Positions 26,124 to 33,737 of a stretch of 64,000 nucleotides of DNA are shown here, piece after piece (the stretch's first letter is position 1; each line of letters opens with the position of its first letter). Location of the stretch: NCBI GenBank assembly GCA_033549345.1, contig JAWSUT010000005.1, forward strand, positions 58,352-122,351. Direction: 5' to 3'. This DNA is from JAWSUT01 sp033549345 (GTDB lineage Bacteria > Bacillota > Dethiobacteria > Dethiobacterales > Dethiobacteraceae). The notes beneath the pieces are model-generated. The model did no database searches. It saw nothing but the letters and a program-made list of their open reading frames with translations, and was not told the origin of the DNA. The translations under genes were made by a program, and so were the position numbers.

Positions 26124-26675
26124 CTACAGATCCCTGCTGCTTTCCTGAAGGAGATGCAGCCGCTGGTCGTCCAGGCGGTATAAAAACGTGGCGATGGGTA
26201 GTTTGGGAAACCAGCGCCGGTAGCGCGCAGCTTCTTCAAAAAGGATATCACTTTCTCTGCAAAGCGAGTTCTCTTTGGCATAACGGTCAAAAAATAACTC
26301 TGCATCTGCATAAGGCCAGCCCGATTGAGCCATAAACCCCCGAACGAATTTCTCCCGTTTTTCCTCCAGGGAGACCATGCCGCAGTCTGTATGGCCAATG
26401 AGCGCCACTGCCTTCACACCCCCAACGGCTACAGCATAGGCAACGTGAAAGTCATGGTGCCCCAAGTTGCATCCACCTGTGCGAAGTTTGTAGGCGAAAC
26501 GGGGTGGCAGCCGTAGGACAACACGATAGTCCATACATTTGCCGATGAGTATCTCGGGCTGGATGTGTTCACTAAAGGGTTCATTAAAGTTATGGTAGCG
26601 AACGACCTGTTCTATCGGCGTATCAACAAATTCCACAGGTAAATCTGAAACGTTCTCCAAAGATATAATTTTCAT
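26124..26675 (-). CDS. Beta-carbonic-anhydrase-like protein
   Basis: 183 residues. The zinc-ligand pattern of beta-class carbonic anhydrases is visible: CMDYR near residue 46 (Cys, with the Asp-Arg dyad), then VALIGHTDCGM about 46 residues later (His and second Cys). It lacks other sections of classical enzymes, and the segment after HTDCGM is divergent, so activity on CO2 is likely but unproven. ATG at 26675 is preferred because GGAGGATG precedes it; the longer frame has no ribosome site. It is last in the minus-strand redox cluster, behind a hairpin. Confidence 0.75.
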   Translation of the reverse strand: MKIISLENVSDLPVEFVDTPIEQVVRYHNFNEPFSEHIQPEILIGKCMDYRVVLRLPPRFAYKLRTGGCNLGHHDFHVAYAVAVGGVKAVALIGHTDCGMVSLEEKREKFVRGFMAQSGWPYADAELFFDRYAKENSLCRESDILFEEAARYRRWFPKLPIATFLYRLDDQRLHLLQESSRDL

Positions 26676-26706
26676 AGCATCCTCCGGATTTCTACAAAAA
26701 TACGTG

Positions 26707-26733
26707 CAGGCACACCAAATCATGGTGTGCCTG
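26707..26733 (-). terminator. Hairpin between the FTR and carbonic-anhydrase-like genes
   Basis: CAGGCACACCA (26707-26717) pairs with TGGTGTGCCTG (26723-26733); on the minus strand a short T-run follows after CACGTA. Confidence 0.6.
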
Positions 26734-26739
26734 TTCACA

Positions 26740-27075
26740 TTAATCCCTGGGTACTTCACTTGCCGGAATTTGTCGCAGTGTTGACGGGTCATCTACATCT
26801 TTGTGAATAAACAGACCGCACCAGCACTGCTTCATGAGTTCAAAATGCTTTCTGTGAAAGGGAATACAGGGGCAGACCAGCCGCATATCCTGTTCTCTGA
26901 TACCAACGGTGGCCTGGCACGGGCAAAACGGGCTGCCCTGCTTTTGTTCAATCTCCACCTGTTTTTCCAAAAGGAAATCAACCATCTCCTGATCCGGGTT
27001 AAACTTATACCCCAGAACATCCACTACTTTGGCGTGCCAAGAGCGCAGTGTCTCCATGCGCTTCGCCTTGTCCAT
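26740..27075 (-). CDS. ftrB: Ferredoxin-thioredoxin reductase catalytic subunit
   Basis: 111-residue protein with the complete cysteine set of the FTR catalytic chain: CPC in GSPFCPCQATVG, CPC in LVCPCIPFHRKH and CWC in MKQCWCGLF. These hold a 4Fe-4S cluster next to a redox disulfide that reduces a thioredoxin-like partner with ferredoxin electrons. ATG 27075 overlaps the SD TTGGAG and follows the glutaredoxin stop by one base. The variable (FtrA) subunit of plants is not present, as in other anaerobes. The adjacent glutaredoxin-like protein is the likely partner. Confidence 0.92.
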   Translation of the reverse strand: MDKAKRMETLRSWHAKVVDVLGYKFNPDQEMVDFLLEKQVEIEQKQGSPFCPCQATVGIREQDMRLVCPCIPFHRKHFELMKQCWCGLFIHKDVDDPSTLRQIPASEVPRD

Positions 27076-27076
27076 A

Positions 27077-27322
27077 CTAGACTCCAAGTAATTCTTTTAA
27101 TTTTTCCTCGTTAAACCCCACTACGTGCTTATCTCCCAGTTTGACCACAGGAAACTGGCTGGCGCCTGTCATTTCCTGTACTTCATTTACAAGTTTAGTT
27201 CTTTCATCACCTTCGGCCAGATCCACATCCACATAGTCGTAGTCCACGTTGTTTTCTGTCAGCCATTTTTTGGTGCGCTGACAGTGAAAACAGGTACTTA
27301 ATGCATAAAGAAAAGGTTTCAA
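27077..27322 (-). CDS. Glutaredoxin-like protein (CxxC)
   Basis: 81-residue thioredoxin-fold protein with active site STCFHCQRTKKWL near residue 11, the cis-proline segment QFPVVKLGDK and a final VGFNEEKLKELL. It is closest to NrdH/GrxC-type small glutaredoxins. Start codon TTG at 27322 overlaps the stop of the Rieske gene (TTGA). Lying just upstream of FTR, it probably receives electrons from it. Confidence 0.9.
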   Translation of the reverse strand: MKPFLYALSTCFHCQRTKKWLTENNVDYDYVDVDLAEGDERTKLVNEVQEMTGASQFPVVKLGDKHVVGFNEEKLKELLGV

Positions 27323-27636
27323 TGTAATCCCTCCATTAAAATTAGGATTTCTCCGTTTTTCGTTTTTACAGGAAAAACGGGTATCTTGATTTCAGGAGCG
27401 GCCGTAAACTCACCTGTCCTGATGTCAAAAACCCAGTCATGGCACGGGCAGGTTATCAGATGGCCGGATAAGTCTCCCCGGTGTAAAAAGCAGCCCAGGT
27501 GGGGACAGACGTTGTCCATAGCATATAACTTGTCATTCACTTTGGCCAGCAGGACAGGCTTTCCGTCTGCCTTTGCCTTGACCGCTTTGCCTTCTGTTGG
27601 TTTTTCTGCCACGATTACGGCAACCCAATTTTCCAT
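27319..27636 (-). CDS. Rieske-type 2Fe-2S protein
   Basis: 105-residue soluble Rieske ferredoxin with box 1 CPHLGC and box 2 CPCHDW about 20 residues later. There is no membrane anchor and no dioxygenase domain. ATG 27636 is chosen for its GGGAGG site. It is first in the operon Rieske-glutaredoxin-FTR; its electron partner is unknown. Confidence 0.9.
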   Translation of the reverse strand: MENWVAVIVAEKPTEGKAVKAKADGKPVLLAKVNDKLYAMDNVCPHLGCFLHRGDLSGHLITCPCHDWVFDIRTGEFTAAPEIKIPVFPVKTKNGEILILMEGLH

Positions 27637-27753
27637 AGCAACCTCCCGCAAGCATTTAGCTGTTGTATTTACACAGGTATAGATTCTCCTGCACCGAAAA
27701 CCTGATTCTATTATGACACATTTTCTGAAAAAACAGATTAACGCAGCATTACA

Positions 27754-28134
27754 TTATTCTCCATTTAGTTTGATTGTTTTAATGCCAAAAATGAAGTATA
27801 AATATTTAATCAGGACAAGCAGAGCCAACAACAGCCGAATGATTGGCTGGTCTGTCATTAAAAACGGGAACGCAATCATTACATCTGCAAACAATAAGAT
27901 GGAGATTTTTTGTTTTACCGTCATGCCACCTTTTTGCAGATAAGGTTCCAGGTGGTTTTTATACAAAGCCGTTTGCATAAACCAGCTATTCCACGTGTCA
28001 GAACCACGGGCAAAGAAATAAAAAGCCAGCAGCAAAAAAGGAGTTGTGGGGAGTATGGGAAGTAGAGTGCCTATTGTACCCAAAGCTAATGAGACCACTC
28101 CAAGCGTAATAAACAGAACTTTTTTTACCTCCAT
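27754..28134 (-). CDS. DUF454 (YbaN family) membrane protein
   Basis: 126 residues with the family pattern GTIGTLLPILPTTPFLLLA at the N-terminus, a charged middle (FFARGSDTWNSWF, YKNHLEPYL) and two C-terminal hydrophobic segments. The family role is unclear. ATG 28134 follows GGAGGGTGA. It is divergent from the MATE gene. Confidence 0.85.
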   Translation of the reverse strand: MEVKKVLFITLGVVSLALGTIGTLLPILPTTPFLLLAFYFFARGSDTWNSWFMQTALYKNHLEPYLQKGGMTVKQKISILLFADVMIAFPFLMTDQPIIRLLLALLVLIKYLYFIFGIKTIKLNGE

Positions 28135-28206
28135 AATATTGTCACCCTCCATCATTATTATAAATGACAGTGATGGAAAATGGTAGGTTGACCTGTTTTT
28201 CTCCAA

Positions 28207-28238
28207 ACTGGACAAAGGATTTAAATGTCCAGTATAAT
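28207..28238 (+). promoter_or_regulatory. Promoter of the MATE gene overlapped by a palindrome
   Basis: TGGACA (28209-28214) and TATAAT (28233-28238) at 18-base spacing. A perfect inverted repeat, ACTGGACA (28207-28214) and TGTCCAGT (28226-28233), covers the -35 box and touches the -10 box, the position expected for a repressor operator. Confidence 0.65.
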
Positions 28239-28285
28239 CACATTGTAACAATTGGAGCAAAAGACGCGAAGAGAAAGGAACAATT

Positions 28286-29659
28286 ATGCAGCAAAATCAT
28301 GTTTCCAGTATGGGCGAAGAAAGCATTTCCAAGCTGCTGATCCGGTTCTCATTGCCGGCTACTCTGGCTATGCTTGTCAACGCCTCCTATAATATTATTG
28401 ACACAATCTTTGTCGGCCGCCTGGGCAGTGACGCTATTGCAGCGCTGTCTGTCTCATTTCCAATCCAAATGCTCCTGGGCGCACTGGCAATCGGCACAGG
28501 AGTCGGTGCCGGATCCTTGATTTCACGTTCACTGGGGGCTGAGAACAAAGACGCTGCGGCCACTGCCGGGGGACAGGTCATTACGCTCTCCCTGATTTTT
28601 GGCCTGCTGGCCACATTAATCGGCCTTTTTTATCTTCGGCCGCTGCTGTCTTTTTTCGGGGCTACCCCGGAAATTCTGGACCTGACGGCAAGCTATATGT
28701 CTGTCATCGCCAACGGTGCTGTTTTCCTGTTTATGATTATGATGTTAAACCATGTTATCCGGGCTGAAGGAAACGCAATGCTGCCCATGACTGTGATGAT
28801 TGTGTCCGCACTGGCCAATATTATCCTGGATCCCGTATTTATCTTTGTCCTGAACATGGGCGTTCGCGGGGCAGCGGTAGCCACCGTCCTGGCAAAGATT
28901 ATCGGTGTAGTCATGCTTCTGCATTACTTTATAACAAAAAAAAGTGCGCTGGATGTGCGGAAAGTTCATCTCCGTCCGGACATGAAAAGTATTGTTGATA
29001 TCTACCGTGTGGGCCTGCCGATGCTTTTAATTCAGGTTGCAGCCAATACGGCCCTGATTGTGGCTAACCGTATTTTAGGAGGTTATGGCTATATTCCCAT
29101 TGCTATTCTTGGCTTAATTGTCAGGCTGCAGATGTTTGCTTTTATGCCGGCGATCGGAATTGCCCAGGGACTCTTGCCGATTATTGGCTATAACTTCGGT
29201 GCAGGTAAGTTCAGGCGTATTGGCGAGGCCTTGTTTAAGGGGTCCGGTGCGGCCACAGTCTTTACGGCCATCAGCGGGGTAACATTTTTTCTCTTTCCAC
29301 GCTTCTTTCTGAGAATTTTCAGTTCTGATCCGGAACTGCTAAGAGCAGGAGAAGCTGCTGTGCGTATTATGGTGTCCATGTATCCTTTGCTGGGAATTCA
29401 GACAATCTCCATTGTTTTCTTTCAGGCGATAGGCAAGGGGATGCCTTCTTTGTGGCTGTCGCTTCTGCGGCAGTTTTTGCTCTACGTCCCCTTACTCTTT
29501 CTACTTCCTACCCGGTGGGGCCTGACCGGAATCTGGCTGGCGGCACCCGTTGCCGACCTGTTGGCTTTTATCGTGACAGTGGCCATGGTTGTCAGGGAAA
29601 GCAGGCGGTATGGAATTCCCCTGCGAGGCCATGTGTTACAGGAAGAGCAGCAAAACTGA
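28286..29659 (+). CDS. MATE family multidrug/Na+ efflux transporter
   Basis: 457-residue transporter with twelve predicted helices in two matching halves. The N-terminal SLPATLAMLVNASYNIIDTIFVGRLG and the later VGLPMLLIQ... repeat mark the family. Such pumps export cationic drugs or metabolites in exchange for Na+ or H+. Its SD is AGAAAGGA. It stands 28 bases before the tungstate regulator but seems functionally separate. Confidence 0.93.
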   Translation: MQQNHVSSMGEESISKLLIRFSLPATLAMLVNASYNIIDTIFVGRLGSDAIAALSVSFPIQMLLGALAIGTGVGAGSLISRSLGAENKDAAATAGGQVITLSLIFGLLATLIGLFYLRPLLSFFGATPEILDLTASYMSVIANGAVFLFMIMMLNHVIRAEGNAMLPMTVMIVSALANIILDPVFIFVLNMGVRGAAVATVLAKIIGVVMLLHYFITKKSALDVRKVHLRPDMKSIVDIYRVGLPMLLIQVAANTALIVANRILGGYGYIPIAILGLIVRLQMFAFMPAIGIAQGLLPIIGYNFGAGKFRRIGEALFKGSGAATVFTAISGVTFFLFPRFFLRIFSSDPELLRAGEAAVRIMVSMYPLLGIQTISIVFFQAIGKGMPSLWLSLLRQFLLYVPLLFLLPTRWGLTGIWLAAPVADLLAFIVTVAMVVRESRRYGIPLRGHVLQEEQQN

Positions 29660-29687
29660 CCGATAACCAAATGGAGGTGCAGACGGT

Positions 29688-30770
29688 ATGGAGCCAACAT
29701 GGGAGATTACACTGAGCCTCGGGAGGAATATCCCCGGCAGAGAACTTTTGAAATTGCTGGAGAAGATTCACGAGACAGGTTCCCTGACCCAGGCGGTTGA
29801 AGCCGCGGGAATGTCTTACCGCCATGCCTGGGGCTTACTTAACCGTGCCGAAGACGCGCTGAACAAAAAACTTGTAACCCGCAAAACCGGGGGAAGTTCC
29901 GGCGGCGGTACGCTGCTGACAGATGAGGGTTTGTTTCTGCTTGGCCGGCTGCATAAGCTACAGCAGGAAGTGCATGGGCAATTGCGCTCAATGCTGGAGG
30001 AGCAGGATTCTCCCGGGCAAACGCAGATTATGCTTGCCAGCACGATGGAACCGGTGGTTACAGGGCTTTTGGATTTGCTGGAGCAGGCATATTTTCGTGA
30101 AACGGGTGTTGCCGTGCGTCATGTGGGCGCCGGAAGCGGGCAGGCAATCGCGCTGGCCAAAGCGGGACGCGTAGAGGCACTGCTGACACATGCTCCAGTA
30201 CTGGAAGAACAGTTTATGCAAGAAGGCTGGGGGACAAAGCGTCTGGCTGTGATGAGTAATGATTTTGTATTGGTCGGCCCTCAAGATAACCCAGCAAACC
30301 TTTTGCCCGAAGATCCCATCAATCGGGTCTTACAGAAAATAGCCGAAATAAATACACCATTCATTAGCAGGGGCGACCACTCCGGTACACATCTTTTTGA
30401 GCTGGAACTCTGGGAGAAAGCGGGTATTGCCCCAAGAACTGAATCCTGGTATCATGAAGCCCGCAGCATCCTGGGCAGTTACGGTGCGCTGCGCAGGGCT
30501 GCCGAGCTCAAAGGGTATACCATTATTGACAGGGCCAGCTTTATTACCGGCAATCAGGATTCCGAAATGATTGTTTTGGCCAGCGGTGCTCCGGAGCTAA
30601 AGAATATCTTTTCTGTTATGACAGTGAGCAGGGTAAAAGCCGCAGTTAACCAGGAGGAAGCAGAGCGGTTTGCCCGTTGGCTGGTGTCACCGCAGGCACA
30701 GAAAATCATTGGTGAATTTGGCGGTCCCTTATATGAAGGAGCTCTTTTTTGTCCGGTTCAGATTAACTGA
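29688..30770 (+). CDS. ModE-type regulator fused to a TupA-like tungstate-binding domain
   Basis: 360 residues. The first ~100 form a ModE/LysR-like winged helix (HETGSLTQAVEAAGMSYRHAWG, then LVTRKTGGSSGGGTLLTDEG). The rest is a periplasmic-binding-protein fold without signal peptide that parallels the adjacent TupA: GAGSGQAIALAKAGRVEAL, SNDFVLVGPQDNPANL, FISRGDHSGTHLFELELW and KGYTIIDRASF. It should therefore be a cytoplasmic one-component sensor of tungstate (or molybdate) controlling tupABC. Its SD is AATGGAGGTG. Domain logic is inferred from sequence likeness. Confidence 0.85.
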   Translation: MEPTWEITLSLGRNIPGRELLKLLEKIHETGSLTQAVEAAGMSYRHAWGLLNRAEDALNKKLVTRKTGGSSGGGTLLTDEGLFLLGRLHKLQQEVHGQLRSMLEEQDSPGQTQIMLASTMEPVVTGLLDLLEQAYFRETGVAVRHVGAGSGQAIALAKAGRVEALLTHAPVLEEQFMQEGWGTKRLAVMSNDFVLVGPQDNPANLLPEDPINRVLQKIAEINTPFISRGDHSGTHLFELELWEKAGIAPRTESWYHEARSILGSYGALRRAAELKGYTIIDRASFITGNQDSEMIVLASGAPELKNIFSVMTVSRVKAAVNQEEAERFARWLVSPQAQKIIGEFGGPLYEGALFCPVQIN

Positions 30771-30802
30771 CTTTCGCTATGCAAAAAATTGCAGAACGAC
30801 GG

Positions 30803-30831
30803 TTGACGTGACGGGCAAGCGGTGTTACAAT
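30803..30831 (+). promoter_or_regulatory. Sigma-A promoter of tupABC
   Basis: TTGACG (30803-30808), a 17-base spacer and TACAAT (30826-30831). Confidence 0.75.
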
Positions 30832-30855
30832 CGTTATGTACAACATTACATAGCG
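30832..30855 (+). promoter_or_regulatory. ModE-like operator in front of tupA
   Basis: CGTTATGTA (30832-30840) and TACATAGCG (30847-30855) form an inverted repeat with one mismatch and a 6-base centre. It resembles the known ModE box (CGnTATAT half-sites) and directly abuts the -10 box, so a bound regulator would block initiation. The adjacent ModE-type gene is the natural candidate. Confidence 0.65.
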
Positions 30856-30870
30856 GTTGGAGGTTATTTC

Positions 30871-31707
30871 ATGGACAGGGTTCGGTTAGCTGTCATATTA
30901 CTTATAGTGTGTTTTTTACTCCTCCTGGCCGGGTGCGGCGGGGTTGGCCAATCACCTGCGCAGGATGGCAGAAAAGAGTTGATTCTTGCCACCACCACCA
31001 GCACATATGATTCAGGGTTATTGGAATATTTTCTGCCTGTTTTCGAGGAGAAATACAATTACAAGGTGAAAGTCATTTCACTTGGTACCGGCGCCGCCCT
31101 GGAGTTGGGTAAAAACGGTGACTGTGACATTGTGCTGGTTCATGCCAGGGATGCAGAGCTGGAAATGGTGGCCCAGGGGCATTATGTGGACCGGCGGGAT
31201 GTGATGTATAATGATTTTGTTATTGTCGGTTCCGAAAACGACCCTGCAGGAATAAAAACGCTAACTGGTGTTGGGGAAGTTTTCCGTAAGATTGCTCAAA
31301 ACGAAGCGACGTTCGTTTCCCGGGGAGACGACTCCGGCACGCATAAGAAAGAACTGGCACTCTGGGACGCTAGTCAAGTGAGTCCGGATTGGAACGGATA
31401 CATTGTTGCGGGGTCCGGTATGGCCGACACGCTGCGGATGGCTGATGAAATGAATGGATACACCATAACTGACCGGGCCACATACCTTTCATTACGTGAT
31501 AGCCTGGATTTGGCTGTTGTCTTCGAGGGAGACAACCAGTTGTTCAATCAATACGGGATTATGGCCGTAAACCCCGCAAACTATCCGGAGAGAGACTATG
31601 AGGGGGCGAGCCGGCTGATTGAGTTTTTTGTCTCGGCTGAGGGTCAGCAATTGTTGGAGAGTTTTAAGCCTTACGGAGACAGCCTGTTTTTCCCTAACGC
31701 TGATTAG
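30871..31707 (+). CDS. tupA: Tungstate ABC transporter substrate-binding lipoprotein
   Basis: 278 residues; signal with lipobox LLLLAGC (cysteine near residue 22). The mature domain begins ELILATTTSTYDSGLL, where the TTTS run is the TupA oxyanion-binding motif, and includes FVSRGDDSGTHKKELALW. ATG 30871 follows GGTTGGAGG; the upstream extension of the frame overlaps the regulator gene and has no ribosome site. Tungstate uptake suits anaerobes using tungsten-dependent aldehyde or formate oxidoreductases, none of which is in the window. Confidence 0.93.
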   Translation: MDRVRLAVILLIVCFLLLLAGCGGVGQSPAQDGRKELILATTTSTYDSGLLEYFLPVFEEKYNYKVKVISLGTGAALELGKNGDCDIVLVHARDAELEMVAQGHYVDRRDVMYNDFVIVGSENDPAGIKTLTGVGEVFRKIAQNEATFVSRGDDSGTHKKELALWDASQVSPDWNGYIVAGSGMADTLRMADEMNGYTITDRATYLSLRDSLDLAVVFEGDNQLFNQYGIMAVNPANYPERDYEGASRLIEFFVSAEGQQLLESFKPYGDSLFFPNAD

Positions 31708-31719
31708 AGAGGAAGCCCT

Positions 31720-32412
31720 ATGCTGCAAGCTATTCCAGATGCAATCAATCTTTTACTTTCTTTTGACCCCGAACTGTATGAAATTATCCGGTTATCCCTG
31801 TTTGTTTCAGGAAGCGCAGTCATTCTGGCTGCGCTTTTGGGCATTCCGTTGGGTACCTGGCTTGGGCTCATGCCGCCGCGTAAAGTCCGCTGGCTCAGCC
31901 GGATTATTTATACGCTGATGGGGCTGCCTCCGGTTGTCGGTGGGCTTGTGGTTTATCTGACTCTCTCAAGAAGAGGCATGCTTGGAACCATGGGGCTGTT
32001 GTTTACGCCAACAGCCATGGTTTTGGCGCAGACGCTGCTGGCGGTGCCCATTATACTTGGCTTAACCTCTGTGGCCGTCCGGGCCAAGGGCCGCGAGGTG
32101 ACGGAAACAGCGCAAACCCTGGGTGCCGGTCACCGGCTGATTATCTGGACACTGATCAGGGAGTCCCGGGTCGGCATTTTGGGTGCGGTCGTAGCGGGAT
32201 TTGGGCGGGTTATTGCCGAGGTTGGTGCTGTTATGATGGTGGGCGGCAATATTGAAGGCGATACCCGTGTGTTGACCACCGCTATTGTTCTGGAAACCAG
32301 GCGCGGCAACTTTGTGTTTGCCATGGCGCTGGGAATTATCTTGCTTGCGCTGGCGTTTCTGGTGAACGTCGGTTTTTACAGAATCCTGACCGGAGGCACC
32401 TATGGCGAATAA
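31720..32412 (+). CDS. tupB: Tungstate ABC transporter permease
   Basis: 230 residues with about five or six membrane helices and the ABC-permease EAA-like loop EVTETAQTLGAGHRLIIWTL. The GLPPVVGGLVVYLTLSRRG segment is typical of TupB/ModB-like permeases. It overlaps tupC by eleven bases. Confidence 0.93.
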   Translation: MLQAIPDAINLLLSFDPELYEIIRLSLFVSGSAVILAALLGIPLGTWLGLMPPRKVRWLSRIIYTLMGLPPVVGGLVVYLTLSRRGMLGTMGLLFTPTAMVLAQTLLAVPIILGLTSVAVRAKGREVTETAQTLGAGHRLIIWTLIRESRVGILGAVVAGFGRVIAEVGAVMMVGGNIEGDTRVLTTAIVLETRRGNFVFAMALGIILLALAFLVNVGFYRILTGGTYGE

Positions 32413-33145
32413 TAAAGAAATCATCCGTGTTGCCAACCTGACAAAAGAATTTAGCGGCAGAGAGGTTTTGCATCTGCCGCATTGGTCTGTGCCCAAAGGC
32501 AGCATTACAGGAATTATCGGGCCAAGCGGTGCGGGTAAGAGTACCTTGTTGCGCATTCTCAATTGGCTGGAAAAACCAACACGCGGCGAAATCAATTACT
32601 TCGGCCGGTCCATCCCTGCAAACGCAGAAGAAAAGACAGGCATACGGCGTAAAATGACCATGCTGTTTCAAAAGCCGGTCCTTTTTGATACCACAGTGTA
32701 CGAGAATATTGCCTACGGTTTAAAAGCGCGTAACATACCAAAAAAAGAGATTAAACGCCTGGTGGCACCTATGCTTGAGAAGATCGGCATGGCTGCGCAG
32801 CACCAGCAGCGTGCGAAAACACTATCCGGCGGTGAGGCGCAGCGTATAGCCATGGCACGGGCTCTTGTGCTTGAACCGGAAATTCTCTATCTTGATGAAC
32901 CAACCGCGAATCTTGATCCGATGAATATTGAACTGTTGGAGAAGATGCTGCTTGAGATGAACCGCACCCATGGCACCTCAGTTATTATCATCACACATAA
33001 CCTGTTTCAGGCCCGGCGAATAACGGATCATGTTCTTTTTCTCTGCCAGGGGCAGTTAGTAGAAGCAGGCCAAACAGAACAGATTTTTGCAGACCCTGCA
33101 GACGAAAGGACGCAGGCCTTTGTTAAGGGACAGATGATTTATTAA
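32402..33145 (+). CDS. tupC: Tungstate ABC transporter ATP-binding protein
   Basis: 247-residue ATPase with Walker A GPSGAGKST near residue 40, signature LSGGEAQRIAMARAL near 140 and Walker B ILYLDEPTANLD near 160, then the H-loop IIITHN. There is no C-terminal MOP domain, unlike ModC. It completes the regulator-A-B-C cluster. Confidence 0.94.
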   Translation: MANNKEIIRVANLTKEFSGREVLHLPHWSVPKGSITGIIGPSGAGKSTLLRILNWLEKPTRGEINYFGRSIPANAEEKTGIRRKMTMLFQKPVLFDTTVYENIAYGLKARNIPKKEIKRLVAPMLEKIGMAAQHQQRAKTLSGGEAQRIAMARALVLEPEILYLDEPTANLDPMNIELLEKMLLEMNRTHGTSVIIITHNLFQARRITDHVLFLCQGQLVEAGQTEQIFADPADERTQAFVKGQMIY

Positions 33146-33251
33146 CCAGGTATTAATTTCGCTTATTAAGATTCTCACTATTGCTTAACCTAGAGGAAAT
33201 TATTTTTTGGCAGAGAATAGATTATAAAAAAGAGATATTGGTGGTGAACTC

Positions 33252-33737
33252 ATGAATGCGAAGAAAGCAATTACAATGGGAGACAGTGCGCCTGATTTCA
33301 CACTAACTTCCCCTGACGGAGTCACTGTAACACTTAGTCAATTCCGCGGCAAGGCAGTTGTTCTGGCCTTTTTGCGCAGCAGTGGCTGAGCTTCATGCAG
33401 AGCACACCTGGTGCAGTTGCGCCAGAGATATGAAACGATTTCGGACATGGGTGCTGAGGTTTTAGCATTGGCACCTGACCCGGGGGACGAGATCGCTCCC
33501 CTGATAAAAATACTGAAGCTGCCGTACCCGCTGTTATCCGACCCCCAACAGACTGCGTTTGAGGCCTACGGCCTTATTGTTAACGATACGCTCTCCGGAG
33601 GTAATTTTGTCATTGACCCAAAAGGACATCTTAGCTACGCCTACCGGGGTGTGACTCCCGATGACAGGCCACCGATTAAAGAACTGATGGCTGCCATAGA
33701 AGAAGCGGCGAATGGGGAAACTCATGGAGAATCATGA
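33252..33737 (+). CDS. Selenocysteine-containing peroxiredoxin-like protein (UGA recoded at 33387-33389)
   Basis: 161 residues if the in-frame TGA at 33387-33389 is read as selenocysteine. The reading frame, homology and start stay intact across it: APDFTLTSPDG..., then VVLAFLRSSG-U-ASCRAHLVQLRQ. U46 takes the place of the peroxidatic cysteine in the usual CxxC of AhpC/TSA-type redoxins, giving UxxC. A hairpin consistent with a bacterial SECIS lies just downstream. The start is ATG 33252 behind GGTGGTG. The product probably reduces peroxides with thioredoxin or glutaredoxin. selA/B/C/D genes are not in the window. A sequencing or nonsense error is less likely because the stop falls exactly on the catalytic position. 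Confidence 0.85.
33390..33424 (+). promoter_or_regulatory. Putative bacterial SECIS element
   Basis: Directly after the UGA, GCAC (33402-33405) pairs with GTGC (33411-33414) around loop ACCTG, and an outer GCA/TGC helix (33397-33399 with 33418-33420) flanks an internal bulge. The apical loop begins 17 bases past the UGA, within the range accepted for SelB-binding bacterial SECIS. Confidence 0.6.

Noticed and set aside
30670..30870. Extended N-terminus for TupA
   Set aside because: It would overlap the regulator gene and displace the lipoprotein signal; promoter and operator lie in this stretch.
33387..33389. TGA as a simple nonsense mutation
   Set aside because: The stop lies exactly at the catalytic cysteine position, is followed by a SECIS-like hairpin, and the rest of the gene shows no decay.
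33411..33737. Calling the redoxin gene only from the ATG-like start after the TGA
   Set aside because: This would remove the thioredoxin-fold N-terminus and catalytic site; recoding of the TGA explains the sequence better.
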